A DNA stretch of 64,000 nt from an uncultured bacterium (GCA_947381965.1 CANCXX010000018.1:19334-83333), one strand, 5' to 3'. Shown: positions 11,822 to 20,501, counted from the stretch's first letter. The notes: generated from the letters alone by a model not told the origin. A program made the numbers and translations.

Positions 11822-13369
11822 ATGGGCAAGATAATATTTGAAAAGGTTGATTTTTATTATCCGGAAATATATTCACCAGTTTTTGAAAAAGTTTCAATTT
11901 CTGTTGATACAAAGTGGAGGCTTGGCCTTATTGGACGCAATGGACGTGGAAAGACAACTTTACTTAAACTTATCACCGGGGAATTAACTCAGACAAGCGG
12001 AAAAATTAAAAGAGATGTTGACGTTGAGTATTTTCCATATCAATACTTTGGAAATGTCAAAATAACTTTAAATGTTATTAAAGAATGTATTGGTGGATTA
12101 TATAGTCTGGAGCAACATTTAGATGATTCTTCCGCACTGGAAAAGTATATGGAACTGGATGGATTTAGTGTTGAAGGAAAAATAAGAAAAGAGGCAGGAA
12201 AAATTGGATTAAAGTATAACATACTTGACAGGGAATTTGAAACGCTATCCAGTGGTGAAAGGACGAAAGCATTAATTATTTCATTGTTTTTAAAGCAAAA
12301 TACATTTATTTTGCTTGATGAACCTACCAATCATCTGGATGTCCATGGAAAAGAAGAATTAAAAAATTACTTAAAAAAAAAGCAGGGATTTATTCTTGTG
12401 TCCCATGACAGAGCCTTTCTTGACAGTGTGACGGACCATATACTTTCTATTAATAAAGCAGACATAACCATAGAAAAAGGTAATTATACCACTTGGGAAA
12501 ATAATAAAACAATTGTTGAGGAATATGAGAGGAGGACAAGCGAAAATCTGCAGCATGAGATTGCCAGAATGGAAAGTAATATTGTACAGAAAAAAAACTG
12601 GGCAGATGTTTCAAATAAGCAGAAATATCATTTTGCTTCAAATAGCAGGACTGGCGGAGTTCAGGCATACCAGGGACAGGCAAAAAGAAGTGAATTAAAA
12701 ATAAGAAAAGATATAGAGGAAAAAAAGAAGCTGCTTAGAAACTATGAAGAAAGCAGAAATCTGGAATTTGAACAGGAGGAAAAAGAGGGATGGCTGATAA
12801 AAGTAGATAATTTAAATTTTTCGTATATAAGAGAAGAAAAGCTGATAAAGAATCTGTCTTTGGAAGTAAAAGAGCATGATACAGTATTGATACAGGGAAA
12901 AAATGGAAGTGGAAAAAGTACGCTTTTAAAATTGATTACCGGTAAAATTGTTCATCCATCTATAAGCTATAATGGAAATATTATTTTTTCAGTTCTTCCA
13001 CAGGAAATAGATATGGAAAACTGCCATAATGGAAGAGAATTTTTAAAGTCGAAGTTGGATGATGAAAAAGAATATATAAGCAGTATGCAGGTATGTGAAA
13101 TGTTTGATATTACAGAAGAACTGTTAGAGAAGCCATGTGATACCTACAGCAGCGGGGAAAAGAAGAAAATATATCTTGCAAAGGTTTTAAGCAGGCGGAA
13201 CCATATAATTGTTTTGGATGAACCGTTAAATTATATGGATAATATGTTCCGTAAACAAATTTTAAGAGCATTTAAGATGCTCCGGCCAACGGTTTTGCTG
13301 ATAGAACATGATAGTTTCTTTTTGCAGAATCTGGCTACAGTAATTGTAAATTTGGATGAACAAAAATAA
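11822..13369 (+). CDS. ABC-F ribosomal protection protein (Lsa/Vga-like), copy 2
   Basis: Second two-domain ABC-F ATPase, 515 residues. NBD1 has GRNGRGKTTLLK, signature LSSGERTK and LLDEPTNHLD; NBD2 has GKNGSGKSTLLK, SSGEKKK and VLDEPLNYMD. The linker (about 195-300) is Lys/Glu-rich, with KNWADVSNKQKYHFAS. It shares the layout, and clearly related N-terminal and Walker regions, with the preceding gene, so the pair looks like an old tandem duplication that has diverged. AAGGAGG lies before the ATG. It ends 11 bases before a strong terminator. The two proteins may protect against different drugs or act at different ribosomal states; the sequence does not tell. Confidence 0.87.
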   Translation: MGKIIFEKVDFYYPEIYSPVFEKVSISVDTKWRLGLIGRNGRGKTTLLKLITGELTQTSGKIKRDVDVEYFPYQYFGNVKITLNVIKECIGGLYSLEQHLDDSSALEKYMELDGFSVEGKIRKEAGKIGLKYNILDREFETLSSGERTKALIISLFLKQNTFILLDEPTNHLDVHGKEELKNYLKKKQGFILVSHDRAFLDSVTDHILSINKADITIEKGNYTTWENNKTIVEEYERRTSENLQHEIARMESNIVQKKNWADVSNKQKYHFASNSRTGGVQAYQGQAKRSELKIRKDIEEKKKLLRNYEESRNLEFEQEEKEGWLIKVDNLNFSYIREEKLIKNLSLEVKEHDTVLIQGKNGSGKSTLLKLITGKIVHPSISYNGNIIFSVLPQEIDMENCHNGREFLKSKLDDEKEYISSMQVCEMFDITEELLEKPCDTYSSGEKKKIYLAKVLSRRNHIIVLDEPLNYMDNMFRKQILRAFKMLRPTVLLIEHDSFFLQNLATVIVNLDEQK

Positions 13370-13380
13370 TTATTACTCAT

Positions 13381-13407
13381 ATGGAGAGCCTTGGGCTCTC
13401 CATTTTC
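13381..13407. terminator. Terminator between convergent ABC-F and radical SAM genes
   Basis: A 10-bp perfect stem, ATGGAGAGCC (13381-13390) / GGCTCTCCAT (13394-13403), has a 3-base loop and is followed by TTT on the plus strand. It separates genes that run toward each other and may act in both directions. Confidence 0.85.
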
Positions 13408-13422
13408 ATCAGATAGATAAAA

Positions 13423-14277
13423 TCATTTCTTTTTCTTTTTTTCTGCCACAAGCAGATCATGATAAAAATAATTTTTATAAGCTATATTTTTTTGCTTACA
13501 ATAACTGTCTATTTCATCAGACAATTGATGCCAGTATTCAATATTCTTTCTATTATATATTTCTTTGTATCCATTTAAGTATTTTGGATATTTTTCAGAT
13601 ATGTATGCCAGTATTTTTTGCTTATAATCTCCACGTAAATTTAAGTTTTCAAACCAGTATTCACATATAAATTCGGATGTTGCATCTACAATTTTCTTAA
13701 AATCTGTTATATATGGAAAAATTGGAGACATAAATAAAACAGTATAAATTCCCTGTTTCCGTAATTCCTTTAAAGCAGCAATCCGCTGTGTAATACTACT
13801 GGCATTATCCATATCATTTTGGAAAGTATTATCCAATGTATTAACAGACATTGCAACTGTTAAGTTTTTCATTTCTTTCAGAATATCAATATCCCTTAAA
13901 ATCAAATCTGACTTAGTTGAAAGAGTAATAAAACAATCTGCCTGTTTAAGCTGGTTTAAAATATTTTTTGTAATCTCATATTTTTCTTCAACAGGATTAT
14001 AACAATCTGTTACAGAAGACATAAAAACAGATTTATGATATAATTTTTTGGTATTAATAGGTTTATCACATCGTTTGATATCAATAAAATTTCCCCATTC
14101 TTCCGTATGTCCTGTAAACCGTTTCATAAATCGGGCATAACAATATTTACAGGCATGGGGACAGCCGATATATGGATTGATGACATAATCACTGGCAGGC
14201 AGATTTGATTTTGTAAGCAAATCTTTGGTTAGAATTTCTTTTTCAATTAAGTTCAAAAAGGCACCTCTTATAATCAT
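13423..14277 (-). CDS. SPL-family radical SAM protein
   Basis: Radical S-adenosylmethionine enzyme, 284 residues. The iron-sulfur cluster motif is Cys39-x3-Cys43-x2-Cys46 in GCPHACKYCYARF, the form found in the spore photoproduct lyase-like (SPL) family. It lacks the extra N-terminal domain of true SplB, so it is a relative, not a confirmed spore photoproduct lyase. The start codon overlaps the stop of the EndoQ-UvrD gene by four bases (ATGA), which implies translational coupling and a shared task, plausibly DNA repair. The C-terminus is lysine-rich. Its substrate is unknown. Confidence 0.82.
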   Translation of the reverse strand: MIIRGAFLNLIEKEILTKDLLTKSNLPASDYVINPYIGCPHACKYCYARFMKRFTGHTEEWGNFIDIKRCDKPINTKKLYHKSVFMSSVTDCYNPVEEKYEITKNILNQLKQADCFITLSTKSDLILRDIDILKEMKNLTVAMSVNTLDNTFQNDMDNASSITQRIAALKELRKQGIYTVLFMSPIFPYITDFKKIVDATSEFICEYWFENLNLRGDYKQKILAYISEKYPKYLNGYKEIYNRKNIEYWHQLSDEIDSYCKQKNIAYKNYFYHDLLVAEKKKKK

Positions 14278-17200
14278 ATTTTCATAAAATCGAATAAACT
14301 CATCTGAACTGCTTTTTCTGTCTTCCTTTTCTTTGGTTTTTCCAGGTTTTCCATTTTGGCGTTCTTTGCCGGAATTTCATTTAAAAAGAGGGAAGCTTCT
14401 TGTCCACAAACTAAAATCAGTTCTTCTTTTGCACGGGTCATGCCGACATAACACAGGCGTCGTTCTTCTTCCAGAGAGATTTCTTTATCTGTATTGTTAT
14501 ACTCCAAAGGAAAACGTCCCTTATCCATTCCATAAAGGAAAACCACCGGAAATTCCAGTCCCTTGGAACCATGGAGTGTCATAAGGTTTACCGTATCTGT
14601 GACAATTTTTCTGCCGCCATTTCGTCTTATATCCCCGTCTTCTCCAAAGGAAAGGGTGTGGAGAAAGGCTTCCATAGTAGTATAAAGTACCGACATATTG
14701 ATTAATTTTTTAATTACATCCTGATTGTTTGAAGAAATATCCTCAAACCATTCCTCAAGAAGTTTTATAGGACGGTTTTTGTGAACTTTTTTCTGGTATT
14801 TACCGGTTAAATATACAAATTGATTTTCCCATTCACTACCCAAAAGGGAAAAAAGTAATTTCTGACAAAGTTCCTTTGCAGGTTTTTCCTGGGGATACAG
14901 TATATGACGAAAAAAATATAATGCGGTCCTTACTTCCCGCTCTGTCAGAAAATTCTCCCGTCCGGCCACCTGATAGGGAATGCCTTCCTGTTTCAAGCAT
15001 TTTTCAAGTATTGCAGCCTGTCTGTGCGTCCGGTAAAGTACGGCAATATCTGAAAATCCCCGGACAGGGCGTTCCTTGTCCGTTTTATTATCTTCTGTGT
15101 CCAGCATATCGATTCCGCCAATCTGCCGGTTAATTTCTTTGGCTACGAAGATTGCCTCATGCCATTCGTCTTCCAATGGAACAATACGTATGGGAAATCC
15201 CTCTTTTTTCAAGGTTTCCATCCTGCGTTCCTCTCCCTTATTATGAGAGATTACGCCAAGGGCGGCTTGCAGAATATCTGATGTGGAACGGTAATTTTCT
15301 TTTAGACGGATGGTAATGGGATTTGGATAATCTTTGGATAACTGGTGGAAGATGTCTGGATTACAGCCACGAAAACCATAGATGGACTGGTCCGGATCAC
15401 CAATTACAAAAAGTTCCTTGCCGCCCCGTCTCCATTCCTTCACCAGTTGGTATTGAAGAGGATTAATATCCTGAAATTCATCAATTAAAAGGTAAGAGAA
15501 AGGCTTTCTTTCTAAAGCATTTTCCGGGATGTCTTTCAATATATTTATTGTTTCTAAAAGTAAATCGTCATAATCAAGCGCTCCGGATTTTTGTAATAGG
15601 TTTTGATAAAAATCATATAATTGTCTGTCTTTTTCATCAACTACAGATAATCCATTTTTGACTTTTGACAAATCCTGCAGAAATCTGTTGGGGGATTCTT
15701 TCCTTTTAAATTCCAAAAGAGCTGTCTGCGCCAGTTCCATCTGAAGCCCTGTATCTGCCACCACAAAAGACAGTCCGGTTTCTTTCAGAAAATGGCTGCA
15801 GATGGCATGAAAAGTACCAATCTGGACAAATGATGGCAGAGCCTTGCTGAACATACGACTCTTCATCTCCTCTGCAGCTTTGCTGGTAAAGGTTACCGCT
15901 GTGATTTCTTCCTGAGAAATTTTGCGTACTTCAAGAAGAAACTGTAGTCTGGCTATCAGAGTTTTGGTTTTCCCTGTGCCTGGTCCGGCAATAACTGCTA
16001 TTGTAGCTCCAATCTGTTCTGCAGCTTTTTTTTGTTGGTCATTCATATCATAAATAGGTAGAGCACTTTGTATATTCTTTGTAATTTGTTTGCGGATTTT
16101 TGTTTTATTTTCTATAATTTCACTTTGGGAATTTTTGCATTTTTGCTTATGATTCATATTTTGAATCTCTGATGCTGTAAAAAGAGAAATTTGGCCTTCA
16201 AGACTGCTGATATCTTCCGGTGTCAAAAGGCTGATTTTTCCATACTCTCCATCAAAGCCCGGTGTTCGTTCTACCTGTCCTTTACGGAGTTTATTAATTC
16301 CTTCTGCAATAAGAGAGCCTGCATTTCTTCGGATGTCTTCAATGGGTATATTTCTTAGAATAGTAAATTCGGGACCCAGAGTTTCTGTCATATGCTCATA
16401 TTGCTCCATGGCCTTCTTTCCTGTGGGGGAGATTCCTGTAGAAGCTCCGATTACTTCTAAAAGGGGTACCAAACTTTCAAAGGGACGGCCTTTAGGCAAA
16501 ATAAATCCTTCTTTTCGGTCCGCAAGCTGTTCTATACGGTTTAGCACGCCAATGGTAATTTTTTTGCCGCATACCGGGCAGATATTTCCATATCCGGAGG
16601 TTTGGGATGGACTGATACATAATCTGCATTTTCTGTGTCCGTCAAAATGGTATTTTCCTTCCTCCGGGAAAAATTCAATGGTGCCAGTTAGTCCTTTTCC
16701 TTTCTGAATAGCTTCAGACAGTCCTGTATAAGATAACTCTATATCAAATAAGTTGGCTTCTCTTCCAAGTTTTGCAGGTGAATGGGCATCAGAATTTGAG
16801 ATTAGAAAAAATTGGTCCAGTGCGCTTACCCGCCAGTTCATGGGGGGATCAGAAGAAAGCCCTGTTTCCAGTGCATGGATATAGGGTGTCAGATCTTCAA
16901 AGCAGTCTTCAATTTTGTCAAAACCGGAAAAAGCGCCGAATAAAGAAAAATGCGGTGTCCAAATATGGGCAGGAATAAAAATTCCCTCTGGGGATACCTG
17001 CAGCATGGTTTCCAGCAAATCACGACAGGAAATTCCCAGAATGGGACGTCCGTCAGAATGGATGTTTCCAATTAGTTCCAGTTGCCTTGACAGTGTATCT
17101 GCCGCTTCCAGCCCTGGAAGGATCAGAAGGCTGTGTACTTTCCGTACCCGTTCTCCTTTTTTATAGATAGAGCTGATTTCTCCAGTCACTACAAAACGAG

Positions 17201-17435
17201 GATGATGACCGGAGGCTCCCGGAAGCCGGTATTCTTTTTTCAACACATATAATCCGTCTTCCGCCGGTTCTAACTTTTCTGATAGTTCCGCACGCCATGC
17301 AGGATGGGTAAAATCTCCGGTACCTACAATATCAATTCCCTTTTTTCCTGCCCAGAAATCCAGATATTCCGGCGTGCAGTCTTTACTGGTTGCACGGGAA
17401 TATCTGGAATGAATATGCAAATCTCCTATGTACAT
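14274..17435 (-). CDS. EndoQ-like PHP nuclease fused to UvrD/Rep helicase
   Basis: Two-module DNA repair protein, 1053 residues. The first 430 or so form an endonuclease Q-like PHP domain: metal ligands in DLHIHSRYS (His7, His9), GTGDFTHP, and a four-cysteine zinc finger CRLC...CPVC near 270-295. EndoQ nicks DNA 5' of deaminated bases. The remainder is a superfamily 1A helicase: Walker A AGPGTGKTKT near 483, DEFQDINPLQYQ near 648, GDPDQSIYGFRG, and LCYVGMTRAKEEL near 990. The ATG at 17435 has AAAGAGG six bases upstream and is preferred; a longer frame to 17504 runs into an inserted repeat element. The fusion suggests coupled nicking and strand displacement, an inference from architecture. It is coupled to the SPL-type gene downstream. 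Confidence 0.88.
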   Translation of the reverse strand: MYIGDLHIHSRYSRATSKDCTPEYLDFWAGKKGIDIVGTGDFTHPAWRAELSEKLEPAEDGLYVLKKEYRLPGASGHHPRFVVTGEISSIYKKGERVRKVHSLLILPGLEAADTLSRQLELIGNIHSDGRPILGISCRDLLETMLQVSPEGIFIPAHIWTPHFSLFGAFSGFDKIEDCFEDLTPYIHALETGLSSDPPMNWRVSALDQFFLISNSDAHSPAKLGREANLFDIELSYTGLSEAIQKGKGLTGTIEFFPEEGKYHFDGHRKCRLCISPSQTSGYGNICPVCGKKITIGVLNRIEQLADRKEGFILPKGRPFESLVPLLEVIGASTGISPTGKKAMEQYEHMTETLGPEFTILRNIPIEDIRRNAGSLIAEGINKLRKGQVERTPGFDGEYGKISLLTPEDISSLEGQISLFTASEIQNMNHKQKCKNSQSEIIENKTKIRKQITKNIQSALPIYDMNDQQKKAAEQIGATIAVIAGPGTGKTKTLIARLQFLLEVRKISQEEITAVTFTSKAAEEMKSRMFSKALPSFVQIGTFHAICSHFLKETGLSFVVADTGLQMELAQTALLEFKRKESPNRFLQDLSKVKNGLSVVDEKDRQLYDFYQNLLQKSGALDYDDLLLETINILKDIPENALERKPFSYLLIDEFQDINPLQYQLVKEWRRGGKELFVIGDPDQSIYGFRGCNPDIFHQLSKDYPNPITIRLKENYRSTSDILQAALGVISHNKGEERRMETLKKEGFPIRIVPLEDEWHEAIFVAKEINRQIGGIDMLDTEDNKTDKERPVRGFSDIAVLYRTHRQAAILEKCLKQEGIPYQVAGRENFLTEREVRTALYFFRHILYPQEKPAKELCQKLLFSLLGSEWENQFVYLTGKYQKKVHKNRPIKLLEEWFEDISSNNQDVIKKLINMSVLYTTMEAFLHTLSFGEDGDIRRNGGRKIVTDTVNLMTLHGSKGLEFPVVFLYGMDKGRFPLEYNNTDKEISLEEERRLCYVGMTRAKEELILVCGQEASLFLNEIPAKNAKMENLEKPKKRKTEKAVQMSLFDFMKI

Positions 17436-17451
17436 TTTATACCTCTTTATC

Positions 17452-17686
17452 TTCTGTATATTAGGTAATTGCGAAACTCGTAAACTTGCTGAATATTCTG
17501 ACAATATATTCTGCGAAAAGCCTTATGCACCATGGAATCAAGACCATAGAAGGCAGGAGGGACGCTCCCCGACTGTCTTCTGTCCTGCTGGGCTTGATGG
17601 AATGCCCGGTGCAACAGGATTTAAGTGGAATATATTGTCAGAATATTTCCACAACTTCAAGTTTCGCATTTACCTATTCTGTATAT
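17452..17686. mobile_element. MITE-like inverted-repeat element with 10-bp target duplication
   Basis: A 215-bp non-coding element (17462-17676) is almost palindromic. Its ends are TAGGTAATTGCGAAACT and, on the other strand, TAGGTAAATGCGAAACT (16 of 17 identical). Internally AATATTCTGACAATATATTC (17492-17511) recurs as an exact reverse complement at 17628-17647, and nested arms meet at a central GGGACGCTCCCC (about 17569-17580). The direct repeat TTCTGTATAT flanks the element on both sides (17452-17461 and 17677-17686), as expected of a target-site duplication. It encodes no transposase, so it would need one in trans. It lies 26 bases upstream of the EndoQ-UvrD start codon, just beyond the ribosome site. 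Confidence 0.85.
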
Positions 17687-17712
17687 ATTAATTTACCTGA
17701 TTGTTATTTCAA
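17684..17712 (-). promoter_or_regulatory. Candidate promoter of endoQ-uvrD, upstream of the inserted element
   Basis: On the minus strand TTGAAA (17712-17707) is followed after 17 bases by an AT-rich -10 of the form AATATA/TATATA (about 17689-17684). If this is the promoter, the MITE-like element sits directly downstream of the transcription start and forms most of the 5' UTR. Confidence 0.4.
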
Positions 17713-17837
17713 GTATATCTGATTTTAAAGGTTGATACAATGTTTTTACAGGCAATATACAGAAATCAATTTCCAAAGCATTCAAAACAAATTTTCAAAA
17801 CTGATTTTTGAAAATATAAGCTTAACAGGGGAAAAAT
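17687..17837. other. AT-rich intergenic stretch
   Basis: Between the inserted element and the end of the DUF4153/4173 gene there are about 150 AT-rich bases. Apart from the candidate minus-strand promoter, no gene, RNA or convincing hairpin is visible. Confidence 0.6.
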
Positions 17838-19508
17838 TTAATTAAAAACTACAGAATAAAAGGTGTTATTAATTTTTTCAAAATAGTCAGTATTTGACTT
17901 ATAATAGGTAATATATTGACTATATGCTTTCCATTTTGATAAATTCCATTTTCGGATTGATAATTTTTTGGGAATAAATTTATATTCTGTTTCTTTTATT
18001 AATGAGATTTCTGATAATTTGTAGTTATAACTTTTCCTTACAATTCCTGTACCGTATCTGATAAACCACCATTCAAGGTTATATCCAAATTCATCCGCTT
18101 TCTGGAAAATAGCCGGAGCAGCATCTAAGGACAGGTGTTGGATCAAATAATCAAAATCGCTAAATGCTTCCGAGTTGGAAATTATTTTATTGTCTTCTTT
18201 ATGAATTTCAGCATAAATACTGTGATTTAAATTATATTTGGCAATCCAGTAATCAGGATGGGAAAAGGAAAACAATAAATAAAAGATGGTTACAGTCATC
18301 AGGCAGTATTTTGTAAATGGAAAGCTATTTTTGCATATGAAAACAAGTGCGTCTGTCATTAACAAAAAAATAACAAAAAGGGACCATAACACAAATACAC
18401 GTAAAAAAGTCAGATAATAAACTTCAATGTAAAGCAGCATCCGGTAAAAACTTGATGCAATCATTATGAAAGTACAGAATGATATAAATACAAGAATACC
18501 CTTTAAAATTTTATTTTCTTTAAATCTTTTCAGGCATACCAGTACCAGTCCAAGATTAATAAGACACACAAATACCAGTTGGAAAAATCCTTCCCGTGCA
18601 TAAGAAGAATAAGTATAGTTCTCCGGTAAAGTTCCCATCCCTCCAAATAGATATACAATCTGGATATAGCAGAATATCAGATAAACAAAGGAAATTATTC
18701 CTGTAAAAGTAATGCCCATAACAGGTTCGCCTGTTCGCTTGTCCGGTATATCTTCTTTTAGATTGTGTAAAGAAATCCTGCTTAAAATACAATAGGATGC
18801 AAAATACGCAAACAGAAACAAAAATATAATTTTACATAAGTTATAACAAAAATCATAATCCATATAAAAAGAAAACATGGATTGAAAAGTATTTGAAAAA
18901 ACTGCATCTGCCTTTACAAGCAGGGGAAGTATAAAGCATAAAAGAAAAAGAGCAATTAATACACCAAAAAATATATATTTATATTTTCCATTCTCTTTTT
19001 GTCCTGTCTGTTTTTTTATTTTTATATAATTATAAGAATCTGTAAATGGATAAAAAACAAATGATATACTAGTAAAAACAATACAAATAATTGATTTTAT
19101 AAATTTAGGAATGTCCCATTTTTTGTCTTCATATAAATTATGAAGTACAAGGTAAAAAAACAGAAAAAATATTCCTGTTTTATTAAGTAGTATCAGAATC
19201 CAGGAATCTGTCATACATGTGCTTATACCAAGAAGAAGAAGGCTAACAACGGGAAAAAGGGATGTTTTTTTGGCGGTAATCCCGGACTTTTTCAAATATA
19301 AGAAGAAAAAGAAGCAGGTTCCGCCTACGAAAAAAGGGTAGGTAATACCTGAACCATTTTTATAAAGAAGAAATGTGTAAAGCAAAGCATAAATGAAACA
19401 TCCAATTCCCATAAATGGGAACAGGGGATTCGGTGTTGGTTTTGTTTTAAATGAATCTTCAGTTGTGGGAGATTCTACAGCTGTGTTATTACAATTTATA
19501 GGTTCCAT
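17838..19508 (-). CDS. DUF4153/DUF4173-type multi-pass membrane protein
   Basis: Membrane protein of 556 residues with a hydrophilic N-terminus (about 1-28), some 10-12 hydrophobic segments up to about residue 430, and a soluble extracytoplasmic or cytoplasmic C-terminal domain of about 120 residues rich in Tyr, Lys and Trp. The segment YSSYAREGFFQLVFVCLINL resembles the conserved core of the DUF4153/DUF4173 families. GGAGG lies before the ATG. It is the last gene of a three-gene minus-strand operon with DUF2975 and an XRE regulator, a context seen with this type of protein. Its function is not known; a role in envelope signalling is only a guess. Confidence 0.72.
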   Translation of the reverse strand: MEPINCNNTAVESPTTEDSFKTKPTPNPLFPFMGIGCFIYALLYTFLLYKNGSGITYPFFVGGTCFFFFLYLKKSGITAKKTSLFPVVSLLLLGISTCMTDSWILILLNKTGIFFLFFYLVLHNLYEDKKWDIPKFIKSIICIVFTSISFVFYPFTDSYNYIKIKKQTGQKENGKYKYIFFGVLIALFLLCFILPLLVKADAVFSNTFQSMFSFYMDYDFCYNLCKIIFLFLFAYFASYCILSRISLHNLKEDIPDKRTGEPVMGITFTGIISFVYLIFCYIQIVYLFGGMGTLPENYTYSSYAREGFFQLVFVCLINLGLVLVCLKRFKENKILKGILVFISFCTFIMIASSFYRMLLYIEVYYLTFLRVFVLWSLFVIFLLMTDALVFICKNSFPFTKYCLMTVTIFYLLFSFSHPDYWIAKYNLNHSIYAEIHKEDNKIISNSEAFSDFDYLIQHLSLDAAPAIFQKADEFGYNLEWWFIRYGTGIVRKSYNYKLSEISLIKETEYKFIPKKLSIRKWNLSKWKAYSQYITYYKSNTDYFEKINNTFYSVVFN

Positions 19509-19539
19509 AATAATCCTCCTAACTTAATAAATGTATTGA

Positions 19540-19761
19540 TTAAAATGTTTCGTCTGGATCCTCTACATATTCCAGTAAATCTCCAGGCTGGCAGTGTAAA
19601 GCCCTGCATATAGCGTTAAGCGTTGACAGCCGGATGGCTTTTGCTTTATTGTTTTTTAATATGGAAAGATTGGCAAGAGTGATATCAACTTCACCTGCAA
19701 GTTCAGTCAGTCCTTTTTTCTGCTTTGCCATTTCTACGTCCAAATTTATGATGATTGCCAT
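19540..19761 (-). CDS. XRE-family regulator (YozG-like)
   Basis: Small DNA-binding protein, 73 residues, essentially one Cro/C1-type helix-turn-helix: MAKQKKGLTELAGEVDITLANLSILKNN, with the recognition helix around residues 27-40, and LSTLNAICRALHCQPGDLLEY closing the fold. The ribosome site AAAGGAGG is strong. It lies between a DUF2975 gene (29 bases upstream) and the DUF4153/4173 gene (31 bases downstream). DUF2975 proteins are commonly encoded with such a regulator. Two palindromes overlapping the operon promoter (20349-20387) are the likely binding sites, so the protein probably autoregulates the operon. Confidence 0.88.
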   Translation of the reverse strand: MAIIINLDVEMAKQKKGLTELAGEVDITLANLSILKNNKAKAIRLSTLNAICRALHCQPGDLLEYVEDPDETF

Positions 19762-19790
19762 AATGCCTCCTTTTATCTTAACTTTTTTGA

Positions 19791-20237
19791 TTATATTGTA
19801 AGATCATTTTCCAGTTTGTAAGTTACGGCTTTATCAAATACGTGAGAAAGTACTTTGCTGAACAGTCCTGCTATTACAAAAACAAGAATGACTATGAGTA
19901 CTGCAGGCGTAAGATAAAGAAAAAGCCGACAGCAGGTTATAAGTGCAATAAAAAAGCTGTAAGTTCCCATTTTGTCGAGGCTTTTTACATTGTCATAGGT
20001 AAAACAATCATCCATAAGAACAGAATAAATCATTTTCCGTAATTCATGGATTATCAAAACGGCAAGTATGCCTGAAAGTACAAAAATAACGCTTAATTGA
20101 GGCACATTTTGTGCAAAGTATGTGTTGTACTTTCCATATCCTTTAATAATGAGAGGTACAAAAATAGTGACAATAATTCCGGTATAGTATAAAAAATCCA
20201 GAAGTATTTTTGTAAACAGGGTTAATTTGTCTTTCAT
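19791..20237 (-). CDS. DUF2975 membrane protein
   Basis: Four-helix integral membrane protein, 148 residues, with hydrophobic segments at about 15-35, 47-67, 92-112 and 113-130. CFTYDNVKSLDKMGTYSFF between helices 2 and 3 matches the conserved DUF2975 loop pattern (F..N...L...G). The start has AAGGAGG a few bases upstream. As first gene of the operon it may sense a membrane state and control the neighbouring XRE repressor, by analogy with other DUF2975-XRE pairs; this role is inferred. Confidence 0.85.
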   Translation of the reverse strand: MKDKLTLFTKILLDFLYYTGIIVTIFVPLIIKGYGKYNTYFAQNVPQLSVIFVLSGILAVLIIHELRKMIYSVLMDDCFTYDNVKSLDKMGTYSFFIALITCCRLFLYLTPAVLIVILVFVIAGLFSKVLSHVFDKAVTYKLENDLTI

Positions 20238-20323
20238 GAATCTCCTCCTTATATCCGTTAATATATAGCAAAAAAGTAATGTCCGGTACCTGGTATGTTA
20301 TATACTGGAACTGTTGTAAAAGG

Positions 20324-20352
20324 AATATATCACTTAAAAAGATGAAAGTCAA
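20324..20352 (-). promoter_or_regulatory. Promoter of the DUF2975-XRE-DUF4153/4173 operon
   Basis: On the minus strand TTGACT (20352-20347) and TATATT (20329-20324) are exactly 17 bases apart, a good sigma-A promoter. The transcription start would be near 20317, about 80 bases before the DUF2975 start codon. The -35 box overlaps operator palindrome 1. Confidence 0.8.
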
Positions 20353-20387
20353 TAAAAATTTATTGATATTCAATAAAAATATATTGA
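20349..20387. promoter_or_regulatory. Two tandem palindromic operators
   Basis: TCAATAAAAATTTATTGA (20349-20366) and TCAATAAAAATATATTGA (20370-20387) differ at one base of 18. Each is a palindrome with TCAATA/TATTGA half-sites, and the two are 21 bases apart, two helical turns. Site 1 covers the -35 box of the minus-strand operon. They are the best candidates for binding by the XRE regulator encoded in that operon. Confidence 0.75.
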
Positions 20388-20471
20388 AAATTAATAAGTA
20401 ACATCATAAAGATGTTATTATTAATGAATATATTAAGAAAATGTTAAGAAGTATAAAATAGAAAATTTTTG

Positions 20472-20501
20472 TTCAAAATTACCAGCTTTTTATGCTATAA
20501 T
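20472..20501 (+). promoter_or_regulatory. Promoter of the DUF1538-PII operon
   Basis: A perfect -10 TATAAT (20496-20501) has an extended TG at the -15 position (TGCTATAAT) and a weak -35 TTCAAA (20472-20477) 18 bases upstream. It faces away from the DUF2975 operon. Confidence 0.7.

Noticed and set aside
17436-17504. A 23-residue N-terminal extension of the EndoQ-UvrD protein
   Set aside because: It is read from the end of the inserted inverted-repeat element, while the ATG at 17435 has a good ribosome site and begins directly with the PHP motif.
17428-17722. Two overlapping plus-strand reading frames across the inverted-repeat element
   Set aside because: They lie within a palindromic element, have no ribosome site and resemble no protein family.
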